Below are positions 18,953 through 26,894 of a DNA stretch of 64,000 nucleotides, piece by piece. Each line of letters begins with the position of its first letter. Within the stretch, counting starts at the first letter, position 1. The position numbers and the translations under genes are program-made. Source of the DNA: DASRAP01 sp964503275 (GTDB taxonomy: Bacteria; Gemmatimonadota; Gemmatimonadetes; Gemmatimonadales; Gemmatimonadaceae); contig CAZCZO010000010.1 of assembly GCA_964503275.1 (NCBI GenBank), positions 1 to 64,000 on the forward strand, in the 5' to 3' direction. A model generated the notes under the pieces. The model did not search any database, had not been told where the DNA came from, and saw only the letters and a list, made by a program, of their open reading frames with translations.

Positions 18953-19819
18953 TCAGTGGATCGACCCGGTGTTCACCACCGGCTGGGCATCGTGATCGGA
19001 GCAGAGGACGACCAGGAGGTTCGACACCATCTGCGCCTTGCGCTCATCATCCAGCTCGATGATCTGCTTCTGGCTCAGCAGCTCGAGCGCGTGCTCGACC
19101 ATGCCCACCGCGCCATCGACGATCTGCGCGCGGGCCGCGATGATGGCGGTGGCCTGCTGACGCCGGAGCATCGTGGCCGCGATCTCGGGCGCATAGGCCA
19201 GGTGCGAGATGCGGGCCTCGATCACTTCGACGCCCGCCTTGGCGAGCCGGTCGCGCAGCGCAGCGGCCATCGCCGCGGAGACCTCTTCGATGTGCGTGCT
19301 CAGCGCGATCTCGTCCTTGGTCGGCGTGTCGTACGGGTAGTTGGTCGCCAGGGCCCGCACCGCCGCCTCGGACTGTACCTGCACGTACTGCTCGTAGTTG
19401 TCCACCTCGAAGCAGGCCTCGGCCGTCTCGACCACCTTCCACACGACGATCGCGCCGATCTCGATGGGGTTGGAGTTCGAGTCGTTCACCTTGAGCTTGG
19501 CCGTCTCGAAGTTGCGTGTCCGCAGCGAGATGCGCTTGCGCATCGTGAACGGGTTGGCGAACCAGATGCCCGCCCGCTTCTCGCTGCCGACATAGCGGCC
19601 GAACAGCGTGACGACGCGCGCTTCGTTGGGGTTCACCACGAAGATGCCGGCGAGGCAGAAGCTGAAGACCGCGATGCCGATCATCCCGGCGATGATCACG
19701 GCGTCGAGGTCCCGCGAGGCCCCCGTGATCATGGCCGCGACCGAGGCCGCGATCAGGAGGATGAGGATCAGCAACGTGACGAGACCGGCAGGGGCCTTGT
19801 AGTCGATTTCGCGGATCAT
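18953..19819 (-). CDS. SPFH/Band 7 domain membrane protein
   Basis: A 288-residue protein with two N-terminal membrane helices (around residues 10-30 and 40-62) followed by an SPFH/stomatin-like domain. The start of that domain is marked by VVNPNEARVVTLFGRYVG. The later IVVWKVVETAEACFEV and the helical stretch ending AQIVDGAVGMVEHALEL are family features. SPFH proteins assemble large membrane-bound rings or microdomains. ATG 19819 was chosen; a TTG at 19828 would add three residues. Gene order (SPFH, ribbon-helix-helix, two hydrolases) suggests a co-regulated envelope function, but what the complex does cannot be read from the sequence. Confidence 0.9.
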   Translation of the reverse strand: MIREIDYKAPAGLVTLLILILLIAASVAAMITGASRDLDAVIIAGMIGIAVFSFCLAGIFVVNPNEARVVTLFGRYVGSEKRAGIWFANPFTMRKRISLRTRNFETAKLKVNDSNSNPIEIGAIVVWKVVETAEACFEVDNYEQYVQVQSEAAVRALATNYPYDTPTKDEIALSTHIEEVSAAMAAALRDRLAKAGVEVIEARISHLAYAPEIAATMLRRQQATAIIAARAQIVDGAVGMVEHALELLSQKQIIELDDERKAQMVSNLLVVLCSDHDAQPVVNTGSIH

Positions 19820-19852
19820 GGGCGTCAAGAGGGGTCAGGGGAGGGGGGCTGC

Positions 19853-19871
19853 TATATCTAAGTGATATCAC
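19853..19871 (+). promoter_or_regulatory. Candidate operator palindrome upstream of the SPFH operon
   Basis: In the short divergent gap between the SPFH gene and the DUF72 gene lies ATATC-N5-GATAT (19854-19868), which overlaps a perfect 10-base palindrome GTGATATCAC (19862-19871). The area is strikingly AT-rich against the flanking G-runs. Spacing and symmetry suit a ribbon-helix-helix dimer-of-dimers, such as the protein at 18732-18947, but binding is not shown. It could also act on the divergent DUF72 gene. Confidence 0.45.
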
Positions 19872-19877
19872 ATTGCA

Positions 19878-20762
19878 ATGCCGCTGTCAAGCCGCCCGTC
19901 CCGCCGCCCGGTTAGCTTTCCAGCTCACCCTGTGTCCCTCGCCCTCGTCCCTCTGATCGTGTCGTACCTGTTCGGCTGCCAAGGGTGGAACTACGACGCG
20001 TGGGTCGGCCCCTTCTATCCCTCGGGGACGCGACCCGCGGCCTACCTGGCCACCTACGCCAAGGCCTTCGACACCGTCGAGGTCGACTCCACCTTCTATG
20101 CGATCCCGGCGAGCACCGTGGTGCGCGGCTGGGCCTCCCGCGTCCCCGAGCACTTCGTGTTCGCGCTGAAGCTCCCGCAGCAGATCACGCATGAGTGCCG
20201 GCTCCTCGCCTGCGAGGATCTCGTGGCGCTCTTCGCGGACCGCGCGCGCGAGCTGGGCCGCAAGCTGGGCCCCATCCTCATCCAGATGGGGCCGGACTTC
20301 TCGCCCGCCGAGTTCCCCGCGCTGGCCGGCTTCCTGCCGCAGTTGCCGCGCGACCTGCGCTTCGCGATCGAGTTCCGCGACCGCAACTGGGTCCGCGACG
20401 ATGTGCTGGCGCTGCTGGCCGAGTACGGGGTCGCGCTGGCGCTCAGCGACGCGCGCTGGATCCCGCGCCGCACCGTGCTCAAGCTCGCCCTCGAGCCCAC
20501 CGCCGACTTCCACTACCTGCGCTGGATGGGCCCCGACCGGACCATCACCGACTACTCGCACGTGCAGACCGAGCGCAGCCGCGAACTCGCCGCGTGGACC
20601 GAGGTGCTCCCGCTCGCGGCGCAGAAGGTCGCCACCGTGTACGGGTACGCGAACAACCACTTCGAAGGCCACTCGCCGCACACGCTGCGGGAGCTGCATC
20701 GCGCCCTGGGGCTCCCGGTGCGCGGCCGCGAGGTGCTGGTCGATCAACTCGAGCTGCTGTGA
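19878..20762 (+). CDS. DUF72 domain protein
   Basis: A 294-residue protein. The DUF72 hallmark YLFGCQGWNYDAWVGPFYP occurs near the N-terminus. It is followed by the TIM-barrel-like body with VEVDSTFYAIP, FALKLPQQITH and IEFRDRNW, and near the end VYGYANNHFEGHSP. The family is widespread (YecE-like) and structurally an endonuclease-IV-like TIM barrel, but its function is not established. ATG 19878 would leave almost no leader. Most family members begin right before the 'Y-x-G-C/T-G-W' motif, so GTG 19932 or GTG 19959 are realistic alternatives. The last bases overlap the SURF1 gene start (GTGA). Confidence 0.9.
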   Translation: MPLSSRPSRRPVSFPAHPVSLALVPLIVSYLFGCQGWNYDAWVGPFYPSGTRPAAYLATYAKAFDTVEVDSTFYAIPASTVVRGWASRVPEHFVFALKLPQQITHECRLLACEDLVALFADRARELGRKLGPILIQMGPDFSPAEFPALAGFLPQLPRDLRFAIEFRDRNWVRDDVLALLAEYGVALALSDARWIPRRTVLKLALEPTADFHYLRWMGPDRTITDYSHVQTERSRELAAWTEVLPLAAQKVATVYGYANNHFEGHSPHTLRELHRALGLPVRGREVLVDQLELL

Positions 20763-21487
20763 ACGCGCGGTCGGTCCTGGTGCTGCTCTTCGGGGCGGCG
20801 ACGGCAGCGCTGTGCATCCGCCTCGGCGTGTGGCAGTTGGACCGCCGCGCGGCGCGGCAGGCCTACAACGCCGAGGCGGCCGCGCGGCTGGCGGCGACGC
20901 CCAAGCCGCTGCGCGAGGTGCGCGGCGACTCCGCGGCGGTGCGTCTGCAGCGGGTGACCGCGGCGGGGCGCTGGCGCTACGACGCGGAGTTCGCGCTCAC
21001 GGCGCGCTCGCGCAACGGCTCGCCCGGCGTGCACATCCTCACGCCCTTGCAGCAGGAGGGGACGGACACGCTGGTGCTCGTCACCCGTGGCTGGGTGTAC
21101 GCGGCCGATGCGGCCACGGCCGACTTCGCCCGCTGGCGGGAGGGCGACAGCACGCGCTTCGAGGGCTTCGTGCTGCCGTTCCCTGCGCCGGGCAGCGGTC
21201 CGGATACCTCGGGTATCGCGCCCAAGGCGGTCATCCGGCTCGATGCGCCCCGCATCGCGGCGCGCCTCGGCGCCCCGCTCGCGCCCTACTATGTCGTGAT
21301 CACCAGTGGCGGCGCGGCGGGCGGTGAGGTGCCGGTGCGCCTGAGCGAGCCGGCCGTCACCGACGAAGGCGCGCACTTCAGCTATGCGGTGCAGTGGTTC
21401 CTGTTCGCGACCATCTTCATCGTCGGGTCGCTGGTGGTGGTGCGGCGCGAGCGTCAGCGCAGCAGCCAGACCGCGACCGAGAAATAG
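20759..21487 (+). CDS. SURF1-family cytochrome oxidase assembly protein
   Basis: A 242-residue protein with one transmembrane helix at each end and a soluble domain between. The N-terminal LGVWQLDRRAARQ is the family signature. It is followed by RVTAAGRWRYD, VLVTRGWVYA and the C-terminal FSYAVQWFLFATIFIVGSL, the last also typical. SURF1 helps insert heme a into cytochrome c oxidase subunit I at the inner membrane. The GTG start overlaps the DUF72 stop by 4 bases. The last 34 bases overlap the 3' end of the convergent mgtE gene, a long coding overlap for this window. Confidence 0.9.
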   Translation: MNARSVLVLLFGAATAALCIRLGVWQLDRRAARQAYNAEAAARLAATPKPLREVRGDSAAVRLQRVTAAGRWRYDAEFALTARSRNGSPGVHILTPLQQEGTDTLVLVTRGWVYAADAATADFARWREGDSTRFEGFVLPFPAPGSGPDTSGIAPKAVIRLDAPRIAARLGAPLAPYYVVITSGGAAGGEVPVRLSEPAVTDEGAHFSYAVQWFLFATIFIVGSLVVVRRERQRSSQTATEK

Positions 21488-22851
21488 ATCACGATCCCCG
21501 TGACATCGACGATGGTCGCCACGAAGGGCGCGCTCGCGGTCGCGGGGTCGAAGCCGAAGCGGCGGAGCAGGAAGGGCAGCATCGCCCCGACCATCGAGCC
21601 GATGGTCACCACGCCCAGCAACGCGGCGCCGACGGTCCACGCCAGACGCTCGTAGTCCGCGCCGTAGTCCGACCAGCCGGCCAGTTGCCAGATGAGCACG
21701 CGCAGCACACCGATGGTCCCGAGGATGGCACCGAGGGTCAGTGCGGTGGGCAACTCGCGCAGCACGACCCGCCACCAGTCGCGGGTGCGCAGCTCGCCCA
21801 TCGCCAGGGCACGGATGATCAACGAGGTGGCCTGTGAGCCCGAGTTCCCGCCGCTGGCGATGATCAAGGGCAGGAACAGCGAGAGCACCAGGGCCTTGTT
21901 CAGCTCGTCCTCGAAGCGCCCCATGGCGAGGGTGGTGAACATGCCGCCCACGAAGAGCACGCTCAGCCAGCCCACCCGCTTGCGCACCATCTCGGCGAAG
22001 CCGGTCTGTGTGTACGACTCGTCGAGGGCCTCGAGACCACCGAAGCGCTGCACCGACTCGGTCTGTTCTTCCTGGATGGCGTCGATGACGTCGTCGACGG
22101 TGACCATCCCGAGTGCGCGGCCGTTCTCGTCGACGACGGGCAGGGCGACCAGGTCGTACTCGGCGATCAGCCGCGCGGCCTCGCTGCGGTCGGCCGTGGG
22201 GGGGATGCTCACCACCTCGGTCCAGGCGATCTCGCTGACGGGTGCCCCCTCGGGGGCCGCGAGCAGCTCCCGCAGCGACAGCACCCCGACCAGCAGGCCG
22301 GCCGCGTCCACGACATAGATGGTGTTCATCGCCTCGCGGCGCCCCGCGCGGGCGATCGCGCGCACCTCCGCCACGGCGGCCTCGGCGGTGCTGGTCTCGC
22401 GCACGGTGACGATCTGCGTCGTCATGAGGCCGCCGGCCGTCTCGGGGTCGTACGAGAGCAGGCGCTCGGTCTCTTCGCGGGCTGCGGCGGGGATCGCTTC
22501 GAGGATCTCGTCGGCGGTCTCCTCGTCCAGCTCTTCGAGCGCGTCGGCGCGGTCGTCCGGCGTCATCTGCGCGAGCAGGTCCGCCGCCTGGGCCGTGGTC
22601 AGCGCTTCGAGGACCTCGGTGCGCAGGTCCTCGCTGAGGTACTCCATGACCGCGGCCGCACGGTCGCCCGGCAGCGCGGCGAGCAGGGCGGGCACGCGCG
22701 CGACCGGCAGCGCCTCCGCGACGTCCGCGAGGTCGGCCGGGTGCAACTCCTCCGTCTCGACGGCCACGGCCTGCGGCGCGTCGTCGAGCAGGGCCAGGAT
22801 GTCTGGAGCGAGGAGCGCCGCGAGGGGGCGCTCTTCCCGGGGATCGATCAT
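21454..22851 (-). CDS. mgtE: Magnesium transporter MgtE
   Basis: A 465-residue protein in the canonical order. The cytoplasmic N domain (about 10-140) has repeated helical units such as LHPADLADVAEAL. Two CBS domains (about 145-262) include GMVTVDDVIDAI. A linking plug helix leads to five membrane helices with the Mg2+ pore signature GGNSGSQ (334-340). It mediates Mg2+ uptake gated by cytoplasmic Mg2+ binding to the N and CBS domains. The ATG at 22851 gives MIDPREERPL, the expected length; upstream in-frame sequence has no family similarity. It is divergent from the DUF5916 gene across 240 non-coding bases, in which I saw only a weak -10-like TACATT. Confidence 0.95.
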   Translation of the reverse strand: MIDPREERPLAALLAPDILALLDDAPQAVAVETEELHPADLADVAEALPVARVPALLAALPGDRAAAVMEYLSEDLRTEVLEALTTAQAADLLAQMTPDDRADALEELDEETADEILEAIPAAAREETERLLSYDPETAGGLMTTQIVTVRETSTAEAAVAEVRAIARAGRREAMNTIYVVDAAGLLVGVLSLRELLAAPEGAPVSEIAWTEVVSIPPTADRSEAARLIAEYDLVALPVVDENGRALGMVTVDDVIDAIQEEQTESVQRFGGLEALDESYTQTGFAEMVRKRVGWLSVLFVGGMFTTLAMGRFEDELNKALVLSLFLPLIIASGGNSGSQATSLIIRALAMGELRTRDWWRVVLRELPTALTLGAILGTIGVLRVLIWQLAGWSDYGADYERLAWTVGAALLGVVTIGSMVGAMLPFLLRRFGFDPATASAPFVATIVDVTGIVIYFSVAVWLLR

Positions 22852-23091
22852 CGGCGGGACGAAAAGGGCGGGGCACGCCGTGCGCGCGGCAATGTACCGA
22901 GCGCGTCGGGGCTCAGGCAACCCGTCGGCGCCGTGCGCGCGGCCGCGTGCCGCGGACCGCGGTCCCGCACCCCATGCCAACCATTCGCCGCTTCGCTGTG
23001 TCCTAGGACCATCGGACGTGGAACGGCACGCGATGGGCGGCTGCCGGGATTCGCGATCCGCATCCACGATGGACTTCCTCGGGACTCGACG

Positions 23092-25647
23092 ATGCTCGAT
23101 ATGCCTGCGCTGGTGCTGGCCGCCTCATTCCTCTCACAGGCGCCGCAGCTCGACGTGCGACCCGCGCCGCCCTCACGCTCCAGCGCGCCCCCCGCCGCGG
23201 TGACCGCCACGGCCACCCGCGTCTCCGTCCCCCCGACCATCGATGGCCGGCCCAACGACGAGACCTGGGCCGCCGCGCAGGTCATCAGCGACTTCCGGCA
23301 GTTCGAACCCATCGAGGACGCCGCGCCGAGTTTCCGCACCGAGGCGCGGATCGCCTACGACAGCCGCAATCTGTACGTGCTGGTGCGCGCCTTCGACGAC
23401 GCGCCCGAGCAGATCTTCTCGTTCCTCTCGCGCCGCGACGTCGGCACGCCGTCGGATCAGATCCACGTGATGATCGACTCCTATCTGGATCGGCGCACGG
23501 GCTACCGCTTCACGGTGAACCCCGCGGGCGTCAAGCGCGACGTGTACCTCTACGATGACGGTCGCGAGGACCTCTCCTGGGACGCCGTCTGGGATGTGGC
23601 GACGCACGTCGATTCCACCGGTTGGTCGGCGGAGTTCCGTATCCCGCTCAGTCAGTTGCGCTACCCCGAGGCCGAGGAGCATCGTTTCGGGTTGGCGATC
23701 TGGCGGCAGGTGGCGCGGAGCAATGAGCGCATCAGCTGGCCGCTGTACCGGCGACAGGGCACGGGCTTCGTGTCGCAGTTCGGGACGCTCGACGGCTTGC
23801 GGGGGCTCACGGCGGCGCGGCGACTCGAACTCATGCCCTATGTGGTGGAGCGCAACGGCTCCCGCGCGCTCGGCGGCGGCCGGTTCGGCCGGCAGGACCG
23901 CGTGAGTGTCGGGGCCGACGTGAAGATCGGGCTGACGTCGAACCTCACGGTGGATGCGACGATGAATCCCGACTTCGGCCAGGTCGAGGCCGACCCGGCC
24001 GTGCTGAACCTGGGTGCCTTCGAGCAGTTCTTCGCGGAGCGGCGGCCCTTCTTCCTCGAAGGCCAGGGCATCTTCTCGTTCAACATGAACTGCAACAACG
24101 GCAACTGTACTGGCCTGTTCTACACGCGGCGGATCGGGCGTTCGCCGCAATTGGGTGGGCTCTACGCGTCGCCGGGCAATGCGCAGTCGAGCATGATCCT
24201 CGGGGCCGCGAAGCTCACGGGCCGCACGGCATCGGGCTGGAACGTGGGCTTGCTGAATGCCGTGACGCGTCGGGAGACGGGGAGCGAGGGGCGCACCATC
24301 GAGCCCTTGACCACCTATGGCGTCGCGCGGCTGTCGCGGGACCTGCGCAACGGCAACAGCGGCGTCGGCCTGATGCTCACCGGCGTGCGACGCATGAACG
24401 ACGAGTGGACCGACGCCTACCTGCGCCGCGACGCCGTCACGGTGGGCGCGGACTTCCGGCATCGCTTCGCCGACAATCGCTACGCCGTCGTGGGCTACGC
24501 CGTGGGGTCGCGCGTCGGGGGCAGCGCCGAGGCGATCGCCGCGACGCAGCGCAGCTCGGTGCACAACTTCCAGCGCCCCGACGCGCGCCGGCTGCGCTAC
24601 GATCCCTCGCAGACGTCGATGGACGGCGCGGCCATGAGCCTGGGACTCGAGAAGCAGGCCGGGCTGGTGCGGTTCCACAGCGGGGTGCACCGCTTCACGC
24701 CGGGCTTCGAGTCGAACGACGCGGGGTTCATGGCGCGCGTGGACGAGATGGGGCAGAGCAACTGGGTGGGCTTCAATTTCACGCGACCGACGGCCGTGTA
24801 TCGTCGCGCGAATCTCAACTTCAATCAGTGGGCGGGATGGAATCACGACGGGCTGCCGCTGTTCAACGGTGGCAACGTCAATGGATCCATGGAGCTGCAG
24901 AACCAGATGACCGTGCACGGGGGGATCGGCGCGATCGCCCCGGGCGCGGCCTACTCCGACCGCGATGCGCGTGGCGGGCCGGCGATCCGTCGCACGGGCG
25001 GCTTCGAGACCTGGGGTGGGTGGCGAGGCGACGGACGGCGTTCGGTGATCCCGCAGATCAACGTCAACGCGCACCAGACGGACGGCGGGCGCTCGGAGGG
25101 CTACAACGTGAGCGCCGGGGCGCAGTACCGGGTGTCGAGCCGTCTGCAGGGCTCCTTGCATGCGGGCTTCAACGAGCGCAGCAACGACTGGCAGTGGCTG
25201 GGCAACTTCACGGTCGAGGACCGGCTCGCCTACACCTTCGCCCGTCTGGAGCAGCGGACCACGTCGATGGTCGCGCGCTTCGACGTCACGGCGACGCCCA
25301 ACCTGTCCATGCAGCTCTACGCGGAGCCGTTCATCACCAGCGGCGACTATTCGGACTGGCGCGAGCTCGCGGATCCGCGCGCGAAGGACTACGACGCGCG
25401 CTTCCAGGCCTTCGTGGCCCGGGGCGAGCCCAACGACTTCAATGTGAAGCAGTTCCGCTCGAACGCCGTGCTGCGCTGGGAGTATCGGCCGGGCTCGGTG
25501 CTGTTCTTCGTGTGGCAGCAGGGCCGCGATCAGTCGGGGCTCAACCCGGGCAGCTTCGATGCGGGGCGCGACTACAGCGACCTCTTCCGCACGCGGGCCG
25601 ACAATACGTTCCTCGTGAAGGCGTCCTACTGGTTTAACCCCTCGTAA
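23092..25647 (+). CDS. DUF5916 protein: CBM9-like domain plus outer-membrane beta barrel
   Basis: An 851-residue protein with a hydrophobic N-terminal signal (MPALVLAASFLSQAP). A carbohydrate-binding family 9-like domain follows (about 45-235; it starts with PPTIDGRPNDETWAAA and has AWDVATHVD-like and WSAEFRIPLSQLRYP). A long C-terminal DUF5916 region contains FFLEGQGIFSFNMN and a run of alternating beta strands ending in KASYWFNPS, as in outer-membrane barrels. Proteins of this type are frequent in Gemmatimonadota and Bacteroidota, and their substrate is not established. ATG 23092 is chosen; ATG 23101 is also possible. It converges on the small HMA-like gene 8 bases downstream. Confidence 0.88.
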   Translation: MLDMPALVLAASFLSQAPQLDVRPAPPSRSSAPPAAVTATATRVSVPPTIDGRPNDETWAAAQVISDFRQFEPIEDAAPSFRTEARIAYDSRNLYVLVRAFDDAPEQIFSFLSRRDVGTPSDQIHVMIDSYLDRRTGYRFTVNPAGVKRDVYLYDDGREDLSWDAVWDVATHVDSTGWSAEFRIPLSQLRYPEAEEHRFGLAIWRQVARSNERISWPLYRRQGTGFVSQFGTLDGLRGLTAARRLELMPYVVERNGSRALGGGRFGRQDRVSVGADVKIGLTSNLTVDATMNPDFGQVEADPAVLNLGAFEQFFAERRPFFLEGQGIFSFNMNCNNGNCTGLFYTRRIGRSPQLGGLYASPGNAQSSMILGAAKLTGRTASGWNVGLLNAVTRRETGSEGRTIEPLTTYGVARLSRDLRNGNSGVGLMLTGVRRMNDEWTDAYLRRDAVTVGADFRHRFADNRYAVVGYAVGSRVGGSAEAIAATQRSSVHNFQRPDARRLRYDPSQTSMDGAAMSLGLEKQAGLVRFHSGVHRFTPGFESNDAGFMARVDEMGQSNWVGFNFTRPTAVYRRANLNFNQWAGWNHDGLPLFNGGNVNGSMELQNQMTVHGGIGAIAPGAAYSDRDARGGPAIRRTGGFETWGGWRGDGRRSVIPQINVNAHQTDGGRSEGYNVSAGAQYRVSSRLQGSLHAGFNERSNDWQWLGNFTVEDRLAYTFARLEQRTTSMVARFDVTATPNLSMQLYAEPFITSGDYSDWRELADPRAKDYDARFQAFVARGEPNDFNVKQFRSNAVLRWEYRPGSVLFFVWQQGRDQSGLNPGSFDAGRDYSDLFRTRADNTFLVKASYWFNPS

Positions 25648-25655
25648 GGCCCCCC

Positions 25656-25898
25656 CTACTCGATCAACGGGAGGCGGTGCCGCCGGTCCTCGATGATCTC
25701 GGTGACCTCGAAGCCGGCATTGTGGATCGCGTCGCGGATGGGGCTGGCCCGCAGGCCGCCGTCGTGCGCCACCACGGCGCCGCCGAGGTTGGCCTCGACG
25801 GCGAGCACGCCGGGGATCCCGCGGAGCGCGGTCTCGACCGCACGCACCGCGTGCACGGCATTCATGCCGGCGATCTTCAGCACAAAACGACGAGCCAC
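25656..25898 (-). CDS. HMA-fold protein lacking the metal-binding cysteines
   Basis: An 80-residue protein starting at GTG 25898. It follows the heavy-metal-associated (HMA/CopZ-like) pattern: a first strand FVLKIAGM, a helix AVRAVETALRGIPGV, a strand LAVEANLGGAVVAHDG, then the second helix IRDAIHNAGFEV and last strand TEIIED. The normal GMxCxxC loop reads GMNAVHAV, so both cysteines are alanine (Ala14 and Ala17). It probably does not bind Cu(I) or Zn(II) in the usual way and could be a protein-interaction relic or bind by other ligands. It is a single gene between a convergent neighbour and a divergent dehydrogenase. Confidence 0.8.
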   Translation of the reverse strand: MARRFVLKIAGMNAVHAVRAVETALRGIPGVLAVEANLGGAVVAHDGGLRASPIRDAIHNAGFEVTEIIEDRRHRLPLIE

Positions 25899-25962
25899 AG
25901 GTCCTGAGCGTTGGGGGCCCGGTAGCGGGCACCCCTGAATCTCGCATGCGTTCGGGTCCGGC

Positions 25963-25989
25963 GGGAAGGGGAGGGGGGTGCTGGGAGGG
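25963..25989 (+). other. G-rich tract with quadruplex potential in a promoter region
   Basis: Five runs of three to six G are separated by one to four bases on the + strand, immediately upstream of the TATCTT element of the dehydrogenase gene and near the start of the divergent HMA-like gene. The pattern satisfies the common G-quadruplex rule (four or more G3 runs with short loops). Whether it folds or matters is unknown. Similar G-runs precede the operator-like region at 19853. Confidence 0.35.
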
Positions 25990-25994
25990 TCGGC

Positions 25995-26000
25995 TATCTT
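25995..26000 (+). promoter_or_regulatory. Candidate -10 element giving a leaderless transcript
   Basis: TATCTT ends 6 bases before the ATG at 26007, so transcription would start at about the initiator codon. No ribosome-binding site or clear -35 element is present. A leaderless mRNA for the dehydrogenase is inferred from spacing. Confidence 0.4.
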
Positions 26001-26006
26001 TCCCCC

Positions 26007-26894
26007 ATGACCTCCGTCGCCTTCCTCGGGCTCGGCGCCATCGGCACGCCGATGGCCCGGCACCTCGCCGCACATCACGCGCTGACCGTGTGGAATCGCA
26101 CGGCCGAGCGCGCGCATCGCTTCGCCGCAGCCACCTCCGCACAGCTGGCCCCCACGCCCGCGGCGGCCGCCCGCGCCGCGAGCGTCGTGATCACCTGCTT
26201 GCCGTCGTCCCGCGAGGTCGAGGCGCTGCTCGACGGCCCCGACGGCCTCGAGGCCGGTTTGTCGGAGGGGAGCACGCTGGTCGACTGCACCTCGGGCGAT
26301 CCGGCCAGTTCGCAGCGCATCGCGGCCCGGCTCGCCGCGCGTGGGGTGCGCTTCCTCGACGCGCCGGTCAGTGGCGGCGTCATCGGCGCGGAGCGGGCGG
26401 CCTTGACCGTGATGGTCGGCGGCGACGCCGCGACCCTCGAGGCCGTGCAGCCCATCCTGGCGCGCGTTGCGCAGAAGCTCGTGCATGTCGGGCCGGTGGG
26501 GGCGGGGCACGCGCTCAAGGCGGTCAACAACGCGATGCTGGCCACGCACATCTGGTCCCTCGCCGAGGGCCTGCTCGCCCTCGAGCGCGCAGGCGTCGAT
26601 CCCGGCGTCGCGATCGATGTCATCAACGCATCGTCGGGCCGGTCGAATACCTCCGAGCACCTGTTCCCGCAGCGCGTACTCACCCGCGAGTATCCGCGCA
26701 CCTTCCGCCTCGCGTTGCTCGACAAGGACGTGCGCATCGCGACCGAGGTCGCACGCGACGGCGGCGTGCCGGCGCCGCTGCTGGACCTCGTGAGCGGGCT
26801 GCTGCACGAGGCCCGGGCGGCGCTGGGTGAGGAGGCCGACCATGTGGAGATGGTGAAGCACGTCGAGCATCGCGCGGGGGTACACCGTGAGTGA
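26007..26894 (+). CDS. NAD(P)-dependent beta-hydroxyacid dehydrogenase (3-hydroxyisobutyrate dehydrogenase family)
   Basis: A 295-residue protein. The Rossmann motif GLGAIGTPMA (8-17) is followed by the substrate-binding DAPVSGG (118-124) and the catalytic lysine in GHALKAVNNAML (Lys171). The C-terminal helical domain includes ALLDKDVRIA. Members reduce or oxidise beta-hydroxyacids such as 3-hydroxyisobutyrate, tartronate semialdehyde or succinic semialdehyde; residues deciding among these are not conclusive here. It overlaps the next PLP-enzyme gene by 8 bases, suggesting a two-gene unit in which the products may act on related metabolites. Confidence 0.92.
   Translation: MTSVAFLGLGAIGTPMARHLAAHHALTVWNRTAERAHRFAAATSAQLAPTPAAAARAASVVITCLPSSREVEALLDGPDGLEAGLSEGSTLVDCTSGDPASSQRIAARLAARGVRFLDAPVSGGVIGAERAALTVMVGGDAATLEAVQPILARVAQKLVHVGPVGAGHALKAVNNAMLATHIWSLAEGLLALERAGVDPGVAIDVINASSGRSNTSEHLFPQRVLTREYPRTFRLALLDKDVRIATEVARDGGVPAPLLDLVSGLLHEARAALGEEADHVEMVKHVEHRAGVHRE

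Noticed and set aside
23173..26142. 989-codon minus-strand open frame opposite the DUF5916 gene
   Set aside because: It runs across the DUF5916 gene and into neighbours, is very rich in Arg, Ala, His and Pro, and matches no family. The plus-strand frame has a signal peptide and clear domains.
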